NCBI GenBank assembly: GCA_016699675.1
Contig: CP064985.1
Span: 310,001 to 374,000, forward strand
DNA from: Austwickia sp.
GTDB lineage: Bacteria > Actinomycetota > Actinomycetes > Actinomycetales > Dermatophilaceae
DNA: 64,000 nucleotides
Reading direction: 5' to 3'
The translations under genes were made by a program, and so were the position numbers. Shown here in pieces: positions 38,701-48,287 of the stretch. Positions within the stretch are counted from its first letter, which is position 1. Each line of letters starts with the position of its first letter. The notes below the pieces were generated by a model. It saw nothing but the letters and a program-made list of their open reading frames with translations. It did no database searches and had not been told where the DNA came from.

Positions 38701-40485
38701 CTACTTCTTGGCGTACGAGCGGAACCCGTGTCCCGTCTTGCGTCCCATGTAGCCGCCCTTGACCAGGTGCTCCAGCAACGGCGCCGGGCGGAAGTGCGGG
38801 TCGCGGAACTCGGTGAAGAGCTCCTTCTGAATGGCCAGGGAGACGTCGTTGCCGACCACGTCGAGCAGCTCGAACGGGCCCATCGGCAGGCTGCAGCCCT
38901 GCTTCATGGCCAGGTCGATGTCGTCGGCGGTCGCGTAGTGCTCCTCCAGCATCGACACCGCGTCGTTGAGGTAGGGGAAGAGCAGCGCGTTGACGATGAA
39001 CCCGGAGCGGTCGCCGCAGTGCACGGCGCGCTTGCCGATCTTCGCGCACAGGTCGTCGACGGTGTCGCGCACGTCCTTGGCGGTGATGACGGTCGAGACG
39101 ATCTCGACGAGCTTCATGATCGCCGCGGGGTTGAAGAAGTGCATCCCGATGACGTCCGCGGGCCGCGACGTCGACGCGGCGATCTTGACGACCGGCAACG
39201 ACGAGGTGGTCGAGGCCAGGATGCAGCCCGGCTTGCACACCTGGTCGAGGCGCTGGAACGTGTCGATCTTCACCGCAAGGTCCTCGGCGATCGCCTCGAC
39301 GACGATGTCGACGTCCTTCAGGTCGTCGTAGCTGCTCGACGGGTGCGCGAGCGCCAGCGTGGCGTCGTACTTCTCCTGCGTCATCTTGCCCTTGGACAGC
39401 GCCCGGTCCAGGCTCTTGCGGAGCATGCCCAGGGAGTTCTGCGCCTTCTCGTCGGAGCGGGCGACGAAGGTCGTGTCGTAGCCGGCCTTGACGAAGACCT
39501 CGACGATGCCCATCGCCATCGTGCCGTTGCCGATGACGCCGACCGTCTTGACGTCACGCAGGTTGGCATCGGCGGCGGCGCCCTTCGCGGGGGTCAGCTC
39601 GTCGGCGACGACCTTGCTCGAGCCGGGCTTCTCGTAGCTGTAGAAGCCCCGGCCGGTCTTCCGGCCGAGCCATCCGGCCGACATCATCTGCTTGAAGATG
39701 GGCGCCGGGGCGTGCAGGCGCTCGCCGCTCTGCTCGTACATGGTCTCCAGGACCGCGAAGATCGTGTCGACGCCGACGAGGTCGGCCAGCGCCAGCGGGC
39801 CCATCGGGTAGCCGCAGCCCATCATCATCGCGGCGTCGATGTCCTCGCGCGTGGCGTACTTGCTCTCGTACATGCCGACGGCGTGGTTGATGTAGCCCAT
39901 GATCAGGGCGTTCGCGATGAAGCCGGCCTTGTCGCCCACCCGGACGGGCTGCTTGCCGAGCCGCTCGGCCAGCGCCTGGATCTGCTGGGCGATCGCCGGG
40001 TCGGTGACGACGGTGTCGATGACCTCGACGAGCTTGAGCACGGGCACGGGGGCGAAGAAGTGCATGCCGAGCACGCGCTGGGGGTGCTTGGTGGACATGG
40101 CCACGTCGGTGATGGAGTGCGCCGACGAACTCGTCGCCAGGATCGCGTCCTCCGCGACGATGTCGTCGAGCTGAGTGAAGATGCTCCGCTTCAGGTCGAG
40201 GTCCTCGGGGACCGCCTCGATGATCAGGTCGCAGTCGGCGAGGCCGGCGAGGTCCTTGGTGTAGGAGATCTTTCCGAGCAGCGCGGTGCGCTCGTCGGCG
40301 GTCATCTTCTCCCGGTCGACGGCCTTCTGGGTGGAGTTCTCCACGAACGTCTGCGCCCGAGTCAACGCCTCGTCGCTCACCTCGACACCGATGGCGTCGA
40401 TGCCGCTCCGGGCGAAGACCTCGACGATGCCGCCGCCGATGGTGCCGAGCCCCACTACCCCGACTTTTGCGATGTCACGTGTCAT
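38701..40485 (-). CDS. Tandem-duplicated 3-hydroxybutyryl-CoA dehydrogenase
   Basis: 594 aa made of two complete 3-hydroxyacyl-CoA dehydrogenase units. Unit 1 starts KVGVVGLGTIGGGIVEVFAR and includes VLGMHFFAPVPVLKLVEV; unit 2 starts KTVGVIGNGTMAMGIVEVF and includes VIGMHFFNPAAIMKLVEI. Each has the NAD-binding GxGxxx loop and the catalytic His (MHFF) and ends in a GRKTGxGF segment. It reduces acetoacetyl-CoA or oxidises 3-hydroxybutyryl-CoA. The ATG at 40485 (TRDIAKVGVVG) fits the fold; a TTG 24 bp upstream is an alternative. It fits the thiolase and mutases as part of C4 acyl-CoA metabolism. Confidence 0.92.
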   Translation of the reverse strand: MTRDIAKVGVVGLGTIGGGIVEVFARSGIDAIGVEVSDEALTRAQTFVENSTQKAVDREKMTADERTALLGKISYTKDLAGLADCDLIIEAVPEDLDLKRSIFTQLDDIVAEDAILATSSSAHSITDVAMSTKHPQRVLGMHFFAPVPVLKLVEVIDTVVTDPAIAQQIQALAERLGKQPVRVGDKAGFIANALIMGYINHAVGMYESKYATREDIDAAMMMGCGYPMGPLALADLVGVDTIFAVLETMYEQSGERLHAPAPIFKQMMSAGWLGRKTGRGFYSYEKPGSSKVVADELTPAKGAAADANLRDVKTVGVIGNGTMAMGIVEVFVKAGYDTTFVARSDEKAQNSLGMLRKSLDRALSKGKMTQEKYDATLALAHPSSSYDDLKDVDIVVEAIAEDLAVKIDTFQRLDQVCKPGCILASTTSSLPVVKIAASTSRPADVIGMHFFNPAAIMKLVEIVSTVITAKDVRDTVDDLCAKIGKRAVHCGDRSGFIVNALLFPYLNDAVSMLEEHYATADDIDLAMKQGCSLPMGPFELLDVVGNDVSLAIQKELFTEFRDPHFRPAPLLEHLVKGGYMGRKTGHGFRSYAKK

Positions 40486-40623
40486 GAGCGCGAGTTTGCC
40501 AGCGCGCAAGGCCCTGCGGGTCTCGTAGCAACTGAGACGTCAGCCACCCGACCTGGGCAGGCGCTCCAGGCGCCGGCGGGCGATGTCGGCAGGGGCCGCG
40601 GACGGTGTGAGAAGGTGTGCCCC

Positions 40624-41328
40624 GTGCGCCTGGTGATCGCGAACTGCAGCGTCGACTATGCCGGCCGCCTGTCGGCCCACCTGCCGCTGGCGACCCGCCT
40701 GCTGCTCGTCAAGGCGGACGGATCGGTGCTGGTGCACAGCGACGGCGGCTCCTACAAGCCGCTGAACTGGATGTCGCCGCCGTGCGCGATGAGCGAGCAG
40801 GCGCCCGATGCCGACGAAGCTGCCGCCGGCGTCGCGGCGGTGTGGGTGGTCCGCCACGCCAAGTCCGCGGACACGCTGCGGATCCGCCTGTACGACGTCC
40901 TGCACGACAGCTCCCACGAGCTGGGCACGGACCCCGGCCTGGTGAAGGACGGCGTCGAGGCGCACCTGCAGGCCCTGCTCGCCGAGCACATCGCGACGCT
41001 GGGCGAGGGCTATCAGCTGGTGCGGCGGGAATACATGACGGCCATCGGCCCGGTCGACATCCTCGCCCGCGACCCCGCCGGGCGCAGCATCGCCGTCGAG
41101 ATCAAGCGGCGCGGCGAGATCGACGGCGTCGAGCAGCTGACCCGCTACCTGGAGCTGATGAACCGCGACCCGCATCTCGTGGCGGCCGGCCCGGTGCAGG
41201 GGGTGTTCGCGGCCCAGGAGATCAAGCCGCAGGCGCGCACCCTGGCGACCGATCGCGGCATCCGCTGCGTCACCCTCGACTACGAGGCCCTGCGCGGGAT
41301 GGACGACAGCGCCTCGCGGCTGTTCTGA
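40624..41328 (+). CDS. nucS: Mismatch-specific endonuclease NucS (EndoMS)
   Basis: 234-aa nuclease for the non-canonical mismatch repair of Actinobacteria and some archaea. The N-terminal half (RLVIANCSVDYAGRLSAHLP, LVKADGSVLVHSDGGSYKPL) is the DNA-binding/dimer part. The nuclease core shows IGPVDILARD and IAVEIKRRGEIDGVEQLTRY with the Asp, Glu and Lys catalytic residues. The start is GTG at 40624. In many actinobacteria nucS follows atpC-DUF2550-cobalamin adenosyltransferase; here those genes are 10 kb away. Confidence 0.95.
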   Translation: MRLVIANCSVDYAGRLSAHLPLATRLLLVKADGSVLVHSDGGSYKPLNWMSPPCAMSEQAPDADEAAAGVAAVWVVRHAKSADTLRIRLYDVLHDSSHELGTDPGLVKDGVEAHLQALLAEHIATLGEGYQLVRREYMTAIGPVDILARDPAGRSIAVEIKRRGEIDGVEQLTRYLELMNRDPHLVAAGPVQGVFAAQEIKPQARTLATDRGIRCVTLDYEALRGMDDSASRLF

Positions 41329-41338
41329 CTCCCCCGTT

Positions 41339-41361
41339 CAGACTCCGCCGTTCCGAGTCTG
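41339..41361 (+). terminator. Possible weak terminator after nucS
   Basis: CAGACTC (41339-41345) and GAGTCTG (41355-41361) form a 7-bp stem 11 bp after the nucS stop. There is no U tract. Confidence 0.4.
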
Positions 41362-41431
41362 CGCGAGATCGCTTGCGTGACAAGAGTGTTCACGTAGGGG
41401 CCGGGCGAGCTCCCCGACTACAGTCAGCAAG

Positions 41432-42358
41432 ATGATCAGCCCGGGCCGCCGACTCCCCAGGTTTTCGTATCACGGGCGGGCCCGCACCCTCGGCCGGCGG
41501 ACGGGGCGGGCGCTCGCCGACCTCTCCACGCCCGCCCTGCACCCGCAGGCGCCCATCGTGCGCGCCTACTGGTGGGAGGCGAAGAAGAACTTCGGCGACC
41601 TGCTGACCCCCGTCATCCTGCGTCGGCTGGGGGTGCTCGCCGTCCGCGCGGAGATCGACTCGGCGCAGGTGGTGGGCGTGGGCTCCCTCCTGCAGCAGCT
41701 CCCCCAGGAGTTCTCCGGCGTGCTGTGGGGCACCGGTCAGATCGCCGACGAGCCCCTCGACCTGCCCGGGGTGCGGGCCGTCGCCCTGCGGGGCGAACTC
41801 ACCCGGGAGCGGCTGGGCGGCCCCGCCGTGATCGCCCTCGGCGACCCCGGCCTGCTGGTGCGCCGGTTCGTCTCGCCCCGGCGAAAGCGCTTCGACCTCG
41901 GCGTCGTGGTGCATTTCTCGCACGAGGCCGACGGCGAACTCACGGCGATCCCACGCGAGGGGGCCGGTCGCGTCCGGTTCATCGGCGTACGGCGCCGTCC
42001 CCTCGCCGTCGCCGCGGACGTCGCCGAATGCCGGACGATCCTCACCTCCTCGCTGCACGGCCTGATCATGGCCGACGCCTTCGGAATCCCGGCGCTCTGG
42101 GTGCGCACGAGCACGCCGCTGTACGGGCACGATTTCAAGTTCTGGGACCACGAAACCGTGGCCCGTCCCACCGCCGGTCGCGGCGTCGACCTGGCCGACC
42201 TGTCCTCGCTGGCGGAGGTCTCACGTCGAGCGGTCCTCGCCGATGACGCGGCCATCGAGCGGGCGTGCACCGACCTGACGGCCTCGGTCGGTCCCCTGGT
42301 GGAGGCCGTGGCAGCCCCCCGCGTGTCGCCATGGTCCCTGCCCGCGTTGCGGGGCTGA
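41432..42358 (+). CDS. Polysaccharide pyruvyl transferase family protein
   Basis: 308 aa. VRAYWWEAKKNFGDLLTPVI near residue 43 is the typical N-terminal motif, VVGVGSLLQQ and VLWGTGQI follow, and LTSSLHGLIMADAFGIPALW is the strongly conserved C-terminal motif with the catalytic-type His. Family members add pyruvate ketals to sugars or act in related surface-glycan steps. It opens the polysaccharide-related gene set (41-49 kb). The acceptor is unknown. Confidence 0.85.
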   Translation: MISPGRRLPRFSYHGRARTLGRRTGRALADLSTPALHPQAPIVRAYWWEAKKNFGDLLTPVILRRLGVLAVRAEIDSAQVVGVGSLLQQLPQEFSGVLWGTGQIADEPLDLPGVRAVALRGELTRERLGGPAVIALGDPGLLVRRFVSPRRKRFDLGVVVHFSHEADGELTAIPREGAGRVRFIGVRRRPLAVAADVAECRTILTSSLHGLIMADAFGIPALWVRTSTPLYGHDFKFWDHETVARPTAGRGVDLADLSSLAEVSRRAVLADDAAIERACTDLTASVGPLVEAVAAPRVSPWSLPALRG

Positions 42359-42466
42359 TCACTCGTCCGCAACGGGGCCGGTGAGTCGACCGACCGGTAG
42401 TCTCGCTCCGTCGAGCCGAGCAGCGCGGCTGCGAGCAGCTCGGAACCGCCGGAGAGGGAGCATCAG

Positions 42467-44008
42467 ATGCCGCGACTGGCCGTGGCCGCGCCGGGCCCAG
42501 ACGCGGCGGACGCCGCGCTCGCGATCGGCGCGGCCGGCGGGAACGCCGTCGACGCCGCGATCGCCGCCATCGTCGTGGCGTCCTGCACGGAGCCGGGGAT
42601 CGTCAGCCCGATGGGCGGCGCGTTCGTCAACGTCTGGCAGCCGGGTGGGTCCCCCATGGTCATCGACGGCTACGCCGAGATGCCGGGCCGAGGCCGGGAG
42701 CGCGAGCGCTTCGGCTCGGGGGTCTGGCGGGTGTGGATGGAGTACTCGGGCGGCATCTACGTGTCCGGCGGCCCGGGCTCGGTGGGCACCCCGGGGATGT
42801 TCGCGGCGCTGGCGGAGGCGTCCGAACGGTACGGCGTGCTGCCCTGGTCCGAGCTGCTGGCACCGGCGGCCGAGGTGCTGCGGCGGGGCTATCGGCTGGG
42901 CGCCTCCTCGGCGTACTACCTCGGCTACGCCACCGCCGAGCTGTTCGCCCAGGACGAGGAGACCGTCGCCTTCCTGGCCCAGTGCGGCCAGCCGCCGACG
43001 ACCGGGGCAATCCTGCGCGACCCCAGCCTGGCCGCCACCCTGGACCACGTGGGCGCCAAGGGCGCGGACGACCTCTATACCGGAGAGCTGGGGCACGCGC
43101 TCGCGGCGTACATGGACGACAACGGCGGTCTCCTCTCGCTGGCGGACCTGGAGGCCTACGAGCCGCGCGTCCGGCCGGCGCTGCGCACCCGGCTCGGCGA
43201 CTGGGACCTCGGCGTCAACCCCGCCCCGTCGATCGGCGGCCCGGTGCTGACGGCGATGCTGCGCCTGCTGCAGAGCCGCCGGGCCGAGCGCGGGACCACC
43301 GACGCGCGCGACGTCCTGGAGATCGAACGACTCGTCCTCGACTATCGCCGCCGGCTCATCGACCGGTCCGAGGACCTCGAGCTCGCCGGCCACGAGCTCA
43401 TCCGGAGCCTGGAGGAGATCGGTCCCGAGGGCCTCGCGGCGGTCGCGACCTCGCAGGACACGATCCACGTCTCGACCGTCGACACCGACGGGCTGGCCTG
43501 CGCGCTCACGACCTCCGCCGGCTACGGCTCCGGGGTGACGCTCCCGGGCACAGGCCTGGCGCTCAACAACGCCCTGGGCGAGGAGGAGCTGAACCGCCGC
43601 GGACTGCACGCCCTGGCGCCCGGCACGCGGCTGGCCTCGAACATGGCCCCGACGACCGCCCGGCGCGACGACGGCGCCACCCTGGCCGTCGGGTCCCCCG
43701 GCGCGGACCGCATCACCACGGCGCTGTTCCAGGTGCTCGGCGGCCTGTGCCTGGACCACCTGCCGCTTCAACAGGCCGTCGACCAGCCGCGGCTGCACGT
43801 CGCGCTCGACGACGCCGGCGCGGCCACGCTGCACTACGAGGCGTCCGACCCCATCAGCCCCCTCGCGCGGGAGTCGGGCCTGGCCACCGTTGCCCACGAC
43901 GCCCTGCACATGTACTTCGGCGGCGTGGGCGCGACCCTCCACCTCCCGGACGGGGGCCTGGTCGCCGCCGCGGACCCGCGCCGGGCCGGCGCGGCCCGCG
44001 CGAGCTGA
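42467..44008 (+). CDS. Gamma-glutamyltransferase family hydrolase
   Basis: 513-aa Ntn-hydrolase. GNAVDAAIAAIVVASCTEPG and IVSPMGGAFVNVW match the large-subunit start. TSQDTIHVSTVDTDG holds the expected nucleophile Thr at the autoprocessing site, and APGTRLASNMAPTT is the conserved substrate loop. It lacks an evident signal peptide, so it is likely cytoplasmic, like the GGT-like acylases of soil bacteria. The substrate (glutathione, mycothiol conjugate, acyl-amine) is undetermined. Confidence 0.85.
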   Translation: MPRLAVAAPGPDAADAALAIGAAGGNAVDAAIAAIVVASCTEPGIVSPMGGAFVNVWQPGGSPMVIDGYAEMPGRGRERERFGSGVWRVWMEYSGGIYVSGGPGSVGTPGMFAALAEASERYGVLPWSELLAPAAEVLRRGYRLGASSAYYLGYATAELFAQDEETVAFLAQCGQPPTTGAILRDPSLAATLDHVGAKGADDLYTGELGHALAAYMDDNGGLLSLADLEAYEPRVRPALRTRLGDWDLGVNPAPSIGGPVLTAMLRLLQSRRAERGTTDARDVLEIERLVLDYRRRLIDRSEDLELAGHELIRSLEEIGPEGLAAVATSQDTIHVSTVDTDGLACALTTSAGYGSGVTLPGTGLALNNALGEEELNRRGLHALAPGTRLASNMAPTTARRDDGATLAVGSPGADRITTALFQVLGGLCLDHLPLQQAVDQPRLHVALDDAGAATLHYEASDPISPLARESGLATVAHDALHMYFGGVGATLHLPDGGLVAAADPRRAGAARAS

Positions 44009-44090
44009 CGAGCCTGGGACGAGCCGCATTGCGGCGCAGTTAAACTGGCGCGGTCATCTCGCTTGCTCGACCGTCCTCAGGAGCTGCGTC

Positions 44091-45044
44091 GTGCCCGTCG
44101 ACCCGCTCGTCAGCGTCATCATCCCCGCCTACCGCGCGGAGCGGACGCTCGGCGCCGCCCTCAGCTCGGTGCTCACCCAGACCTACGCCCGCACCGAGAT
44201 CGTCGTGTGCGACGACGGCTCCACCGACGCCACCGCGGCCATCGCGAGCGCGTACGGCGACCGCGTCCGGGTGATCAGCCAGGACAACGCCGGGGTCGCC
44301 GCGGCCCGCAACACGGCGATGGCGGCAGCCACCGGCGAGCTGTACGCGCTCCTCGACGCCGACGACCTCTGGCTGCCCGACTACCTGCGCCACATGGTGG
44401 CCACCTGGCGGGACGCCGGCGCCGACCGCCGGATGGTCACCGCGACGGCGTACTTCCTCACCGACGCGGGAATCTCCGCCCGGCGCCGGGTCATTCACGA
44501 CGCCGTGCCCCTGCCGCAGCAGCGGATGCGCGCGCTGGAGGGTCCGTTCGTCACCGGCTTCGCGCTCTTCCCGCGGGAGATGTACGTCGAGCTGGGCGGC
44601 TTCGACGTCACGCTGCGGACGGCCGAGGACTACGACTTCTGGGTGCGCGCCGTGTACGCCGGCTACGAGGTGTGCTTCCAGATGGAGCCGCAGGCGCTCT
44701 ATCGGCGCGCCGGAGCGACCCTGTCCCAGGGGGTCGAGCAGATGGCCGCCGACGAGAACACCGTGCTGCGCCGCCTGCTCACCGACCCGGGGGTCGAGCT
44801 CAGTGCCGCGGAACGCGCCCGGATCGAGCTGCGGCTCGGCTCGGACTCGCCCCTGCTCCACATCGCCCGGGGCGAGTCGGCGCTGGCGGGCGGCGACTCG
44901 CGGGGGGCCGCCCGGGAGTTCGCCAAGGCCGCCGAGCTACTGCCCAGCAATGTCGGCCTGCGCCGCAAGGCCGCCCTCCTGCGGGCACCGCTGACCGGCC
45001 GCGCCCTGGCGACCTTCCAGGCCCGGCGGCACCGCGAAACCTGA
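44091..45044 (+). CDS. Family 2 glycosyltransferase
   Basis: 317 aa, GT-A fold. LVSVIIPAYRAERTLGAALS and EIVVCDDGSTDAT form the nucleotide-binding part, YALLDADDLWLPDYL carries the DxD-like metal site, and RTAEDYDFWVRAVYAGYEV is the acceptor-side ED motif. GTG at 44091 follows AGGAG. The C terminus (about 70 residues) is helical. It is cytoplasmic or membrane-peripheral, probably making a surface glycan. It is closely similar in layout to the gene at 47.0 kb. Confidence 0.9.
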   Translation: MPVDPLVSVIIPAYRAERTLGAALSSVLTQTYARTEIVVCDDGSTDATAAIASAYGDRVRVISQDNAGVAAARNTAMAAATGELYALLDADDLWLPDYLRHMVATWRDAGADRRMVTATAYFLTDAGISARRRVIHDAVPLPQQRMRALEGPFVTGFALFPREMYVELGGFDVTLRTAEDYDFWVRAVYAGYEVCFQMEPQALYRRAGATLSQGVEQMAADENTVLRRLLTDPGVELSAAERARIELRLGSDSPLLHIARGESALAGGDSRGAAREFAKAAELLPSNVGLRRKAALLRAPLTGRALATFQARRHRET

Positions 45045-45125
45045 CCGCGCCCGTCGTACCGGATCGGCGCGCCACCCCACGTACCCGCAGACCCCCCGGC
45101 CACCCCCTCCCCGAAGGGCACTCCC

Positions 45126-46028
45126 ATGGACGCACCGCTCGTCTCCGTCGTCATCCCGGCCTACCAGCGCGCCGCGTCCGTGCGGGCCTCGATCGACAGC
45201 GCCCTGGCCCAGACCATGGGCGACCTGGAGGTCATCGTCGTCGACGATGGGAGCACGGACGGTACGCCGGAGGCGGTGCGCGCCGTCCGTGATCCCCGCG
45301 TCCGGCTCATCGTCCACGAGACCAACCGCGGCGGCAATGCCGCCCGGCAGACCGGCATCGACGCCGCCCGGGGGACGTGGGTGGCCTTCCTCGACAGCGA
45401 CGACACCTGGGCCGAGGCCAAGCTCGCCCGGCAGCTCGCCCGGTTGGCGCAGGCCGGGGCCGACTTCCGGTTCTGTTACACCTGGTACGACGTGATCCTC
45501 GGCGACGGCACCGTCCGGCCGCCGCGGGGCACCTCCGTCGAGGGCTTCCATCGACCCGAGCTGCTGGCGGGCAATATCGTCGGCACGTTCTCGACGATGC
45601 TCGTCGCGCGCGACCTCCTCGCCGAGCTCGGGGGCCTCGACCTGTCCCTGCCGAGCTGCCAGGACTGGGACCTCGTCATCCGCGCCAACCGCGTGACGGG
45701 CCTGTGCGTCGTGCCCGAGGTGCTGGTGCACTACGCGCACGCCGAGGGCGACCCGCATCGGATCTCCACCCGGAAGACCTCGGTGATCGAGGGGCACCGA
45801 CGGGTCTACGACCGGCTGCGCGAGGACTACCCCCAGATGAGCGATGCGGACGTCGCCGCCAGCCAGGAGTTCGTCATGGAGGTCTTCGCCCAACAGGGCG
45901 CCGTCCTGGACGTGCTGCGCGTCGTGCGGGACCTGCGGCCGCGCGCGGTGGACGCGGACCGGGCCCGGCATGCCGGCCACATGATCGCGCGGGCCGGCCG
46001 GCGCCGGCTCACCAGCCCGCGGGGCTGA
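45126..46028 (+). CDS. Family 2 glycosyltransferase
   Basis: 300 aa. Motifs: LVSVVIPAYQRAASVRASID, EVIVVDDGSTDGTPEAVRAV, WVAFLDSDDTWAEAKLARQL (DxD) and SLPSCQDWDLVIRANRVTG (QDW in place of ED). It follows the preceding GT by 81 bp on the same strand. It ends 20 bp inside the 3' remnant of the opposing GT14 gene. Sugar donor unknown. Confidence 0.9.
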   Translation: MDAPLVSVVIPAYQRAASVRASIDSALAQTMGDLEVIVVDDGSTDGTPEAVRAVRDPRVRLIVHETNRGGNAARQTGIDAARGTWVAFLDSDDTWAEAKLARQLARLAQAGADFRFCYTWYDVILGDGTVRPPRGTSVEGFHRPELLAGNIVGTFSTMLVARDLLAELGGLDLSLPSCQDWDLVIRANRVTGLCVVPEVLVHYAHAEGDPHRISTRKTSVIEGHRRVYDRLREDYPQMSDADVAASQEFVMEVFAQQGAVLDVLRVVRDLRPRAVDADRARHAGHMIARAGRRRLTSPRG

Positions 46029-47008
46029 GCCGCGCCGGGCGGCCGCGGCGCCGCGGGGGTGCCGCTGCGGCCCGGTCGCGCCGGACCGCCTCGTCGGCCG
46101 CCGCCACGACCGCCTCCCAACCCTGGCTGGGCATCTTGCGCGCGAACGGCGCCGGGCTGGTCGCGCTGAGCTGCTCGACGAGGTCGGCGGTCAGCCATAG
46201 CGGGCTAGACGCGCCGGGCCCCGAAGTGCAACGCCGAGGTGGGGGCGTGCACGAGCCGGTCGGCCAGCTCGCTCGCCAGGCTCTGAACGGCCACCTCGTC
46301 CGGGACGAGCATGGTCCGGGCGCGGCGGAGCCCGGACCCGCCCGCGTCGGCCTCCGCGACGATCCGTTGGACGATGTCTCGGCGCAGCGTCATCCACATG
46401 CTGGCCTTGACGTACCACGGCGGCCGCTCGACGCCGCCGCGGCGCGGGACCGAGAACCACCAGACGTCCGGGCCGGTCTGCTGGAGCCGGTACAGCTCGA
46501 CGTACGGCCTCGTGCGGCGCCCCATCCGATCCATGCCCCAGTGCACGGCGCGCTTCGGCACCCAGAGCGGACCGGGCAGCCGGAAGGTGCCGAAGTGGCG
46601 GGCGTAGCCGCGCGGGTTCGGGCCCATCGGGGCGAGCACCGCCTGGGCCCCGGTGGCGGCGAGTTCGCGCTCCCATCGCGCCAGATCGCGAATCGGGTAG
46701 TCCTGGCCCGAGATCAGCGTGATGTGGTCCGCCGCCGTCAGGGCCGCGGCCGCGGTAAGGGCCTCGAGCATCGCCCGCACCATGGTCCAGCTCCCCCACC
46801 GCACCCGCACGTCGCTGCGGAGGTCGATCGCTCCCAGCGGCCCCAGCTCGGCGGGCCCGATCAGTGCGGGGTCCTCGTGGCGCACGACGATCGCCGCCTC
46901 GGGCGACAGCTCGCGGATCCGGGCGACGAGACGCAGCACCCCGGGTGCGTCGGTGTGGGCCATGATCACGTAGCAGAAGAGCGCCCCGGCCATCTCGTCC
47001 GTCCCCAT
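46009..47008 (-). pseudogene. GT14 core-2/I-branching-like glycosyltransferase, frameshifted near its 3' end
   Basis: The main frame (47008-46205) gives 267 aa with the GT14 hallmarks LFCYVIMAHTDAPGVLRLVA, HITLISGQDYPIRDLARW and a PDEVAVQS motif near the C terminus. It then stops as ALHFGARRV. In the neighbouring frame the natural tail continues (SSPLWLTADLVEQLSATSP, then APFARKMPSQGWEAVVAAA) to a TGA at 46009. One extra base in the TCGGGGCCCGG run at about 46215 explains this. The lost part is the usual conserved C terminus, so function is doubtful unless this is a sequence error. Confidence 0.75.
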
Positions 47009-47041
47009 CGTTCGCTCGCTGTGTTTTCGCCGCTCGCCGGG

Positions 47042-47992
47042 TCAACCGCGGGTGGCGCGCCGCCGGGCCCGCCAGGAGTAGACCCTCGCGGTCGCGGGGG
47101 CGACGGTCAGAAGCTGAGCCTTGAGGCGCAGCGATCGGTCGCTCGGCCGCAGGTCGGACGCCGCCCGGCACATCTCGGCCGCCCGCGCCACCTCCCCGGC
47201 GGCCAGGGCCTGAGCCTCCAGCGCGAGATACCAGTCGACGGTCTCGGCCTGCAGCGAACGATCCAGGAGGGCCTGCTCCTCCGGCGTCATCCGGTCGCGG
47301 AACTGCGCGGCCAGCCGATGGCGCATCTTCTTCTCGTAGGTGTTCATGCGTTCCGGGTTCGACGACATCGAGCCGCCCTCGTAGCGATAGAGGGCCAGCG
47401 GGCGGTCCTCGTAGAGCACCTCCCAACCGCTGAAGATCGCCCGGCTCCAGAAGTCGTAGTCCTCGCAGGCGCGCATCTCCTCGGCGTACCCGCCCAGCTC
47501 CTCCCACATCGCCCGCGGGTAGAGCGCGAAGGCCGTGCCGATGTTGTGTTCCAACTGGCGCAGCCGCTGGTCGCTCCCGCGGGGATGCCGACCGGTCCAG
47601 TGCGCCCGCTCGGTCACCCCGTGGCTGGACATGAGATAGGAGTTCGCGCAGACGAACACGCGCTCGTGCGGGGCCGTCGTCAGGATCCGCATCAGGGACT
47701 CGACGTAGCTCGGCAGGAGCAGGTCGTCGGCGTCGAGGATGGCGAAATAATCGCCGGTGGCGGCCCGGATGGCAGCGTTCCGCGCCGCAGGCAGGCCGGC
47801 GTTCGCCTGGTCGACGATGCGCACGTGCGCACCGAAGCCCTCCGCGATGGCCCGGGTCCCGTCGGTGCAGCCGTCGTTGCACATGACGATCTCGAGGTCG
47901 GGATAGGTCTGGGCGCGAGCGCTCGCCAGCGCCGCGCCGATCGTGCGCTCGGCCTGGTACGCCGCGATGATGACACTGACCTTGGCGCCCAT
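47042..47992 (-). CDS. Family 2 glycosyltransferase
   Basis: 316 aa. KVSVIIAAYQAERTIGAALA, DLEIVMCNDGCTDGTRAIAE, YFAILDADDLLLPSYVESL and RACEDYDFWSRAIFSGWEV give the standard GT2 order. The ATG at 47992 follows GGAGGAAACGG. The C-terminal helical region resembles that of the GT at 44.1 kb, suggesting duplication. It lies head-to-tail with the GT14 gene and divergent from the GT at 48.3 kb. Confidence 0.9.
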   Translation of the reverse strand: MGAKVSVIIAAYQAERTIGAALASARAQTYPDLEIVMCNDGCTDGTRAIAEGFGAHVRIVDQANAGLPAARNAAIRAATGDYFAILDADDLLLPSYVESLMRILTTAPHERVFVCANSYLMSSHGVTERAHWTGRHPRGSDQRLRQLEHNIGTAFALYPRAMWEELGGYAEEMRACEDYDFWSRAIFSGWEVLYEDRPLALYRYEGGSMSSNPERMNTYEKKMRHRLAAQFRDRMTPEEQALLDRSLQAETVDWYLALEAQALAAGEVARAAEMCRAASDLRPSDRSLRLKAQLLTVAPATARVYSWRARRRATRG

Positions 47993-48099
47993 TCGATTCC
48001 GTTTCCTCCCCCGGGGCGAGCCGACCAGGACCCTCGCCCCATCATTGCACCTGGATGCCAACCAGCTACGCGCCCAAGGCAGTTCGACGCTCATTGGAT

Positions 48100-48168
48100 A
48101 GGTCGTACGTTCGACCTGGGGTTGGCGAACCACGTCCGCGCGATAGAACAGGTCTGCGTACGTCGACC
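48100..48168. promoter_or_regulatory. Two palindromes in the divergent glycosyltransferase promoter region
   Basis: AGGTCGTACGTTCGACCT (48100-48117) and GGTCTGCGTACGTCGACC (48151-48168) share the pattern GGTCnnnnnnnnCGACC, with centres about 51 bp apart. They lie in the 295-bp gap between two divergent GT genes. They could be paired operator sites; no regulator gene is adjacent. Confidence 0.35.
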
Positions 48169-48287
48169 GGGGTGGCGGACCCGTCGCCGCCCCGTGGCGT
48201 GCTTAGACTTGCGTTCGCCGACTGCGGGGGCTGTTGACGGAAGCGGGCCGAACCGGGCCGCCTCGCTGCCGCCACGAGGAGGGCGCC

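Noticed and set aside
37298..38762. Plus-strand frames across mce and the opposite strand of the hydrolase
   Set aside because: They are shadows; the VOC and alpha/beta-hydrolase motifs are in the annotated frames.
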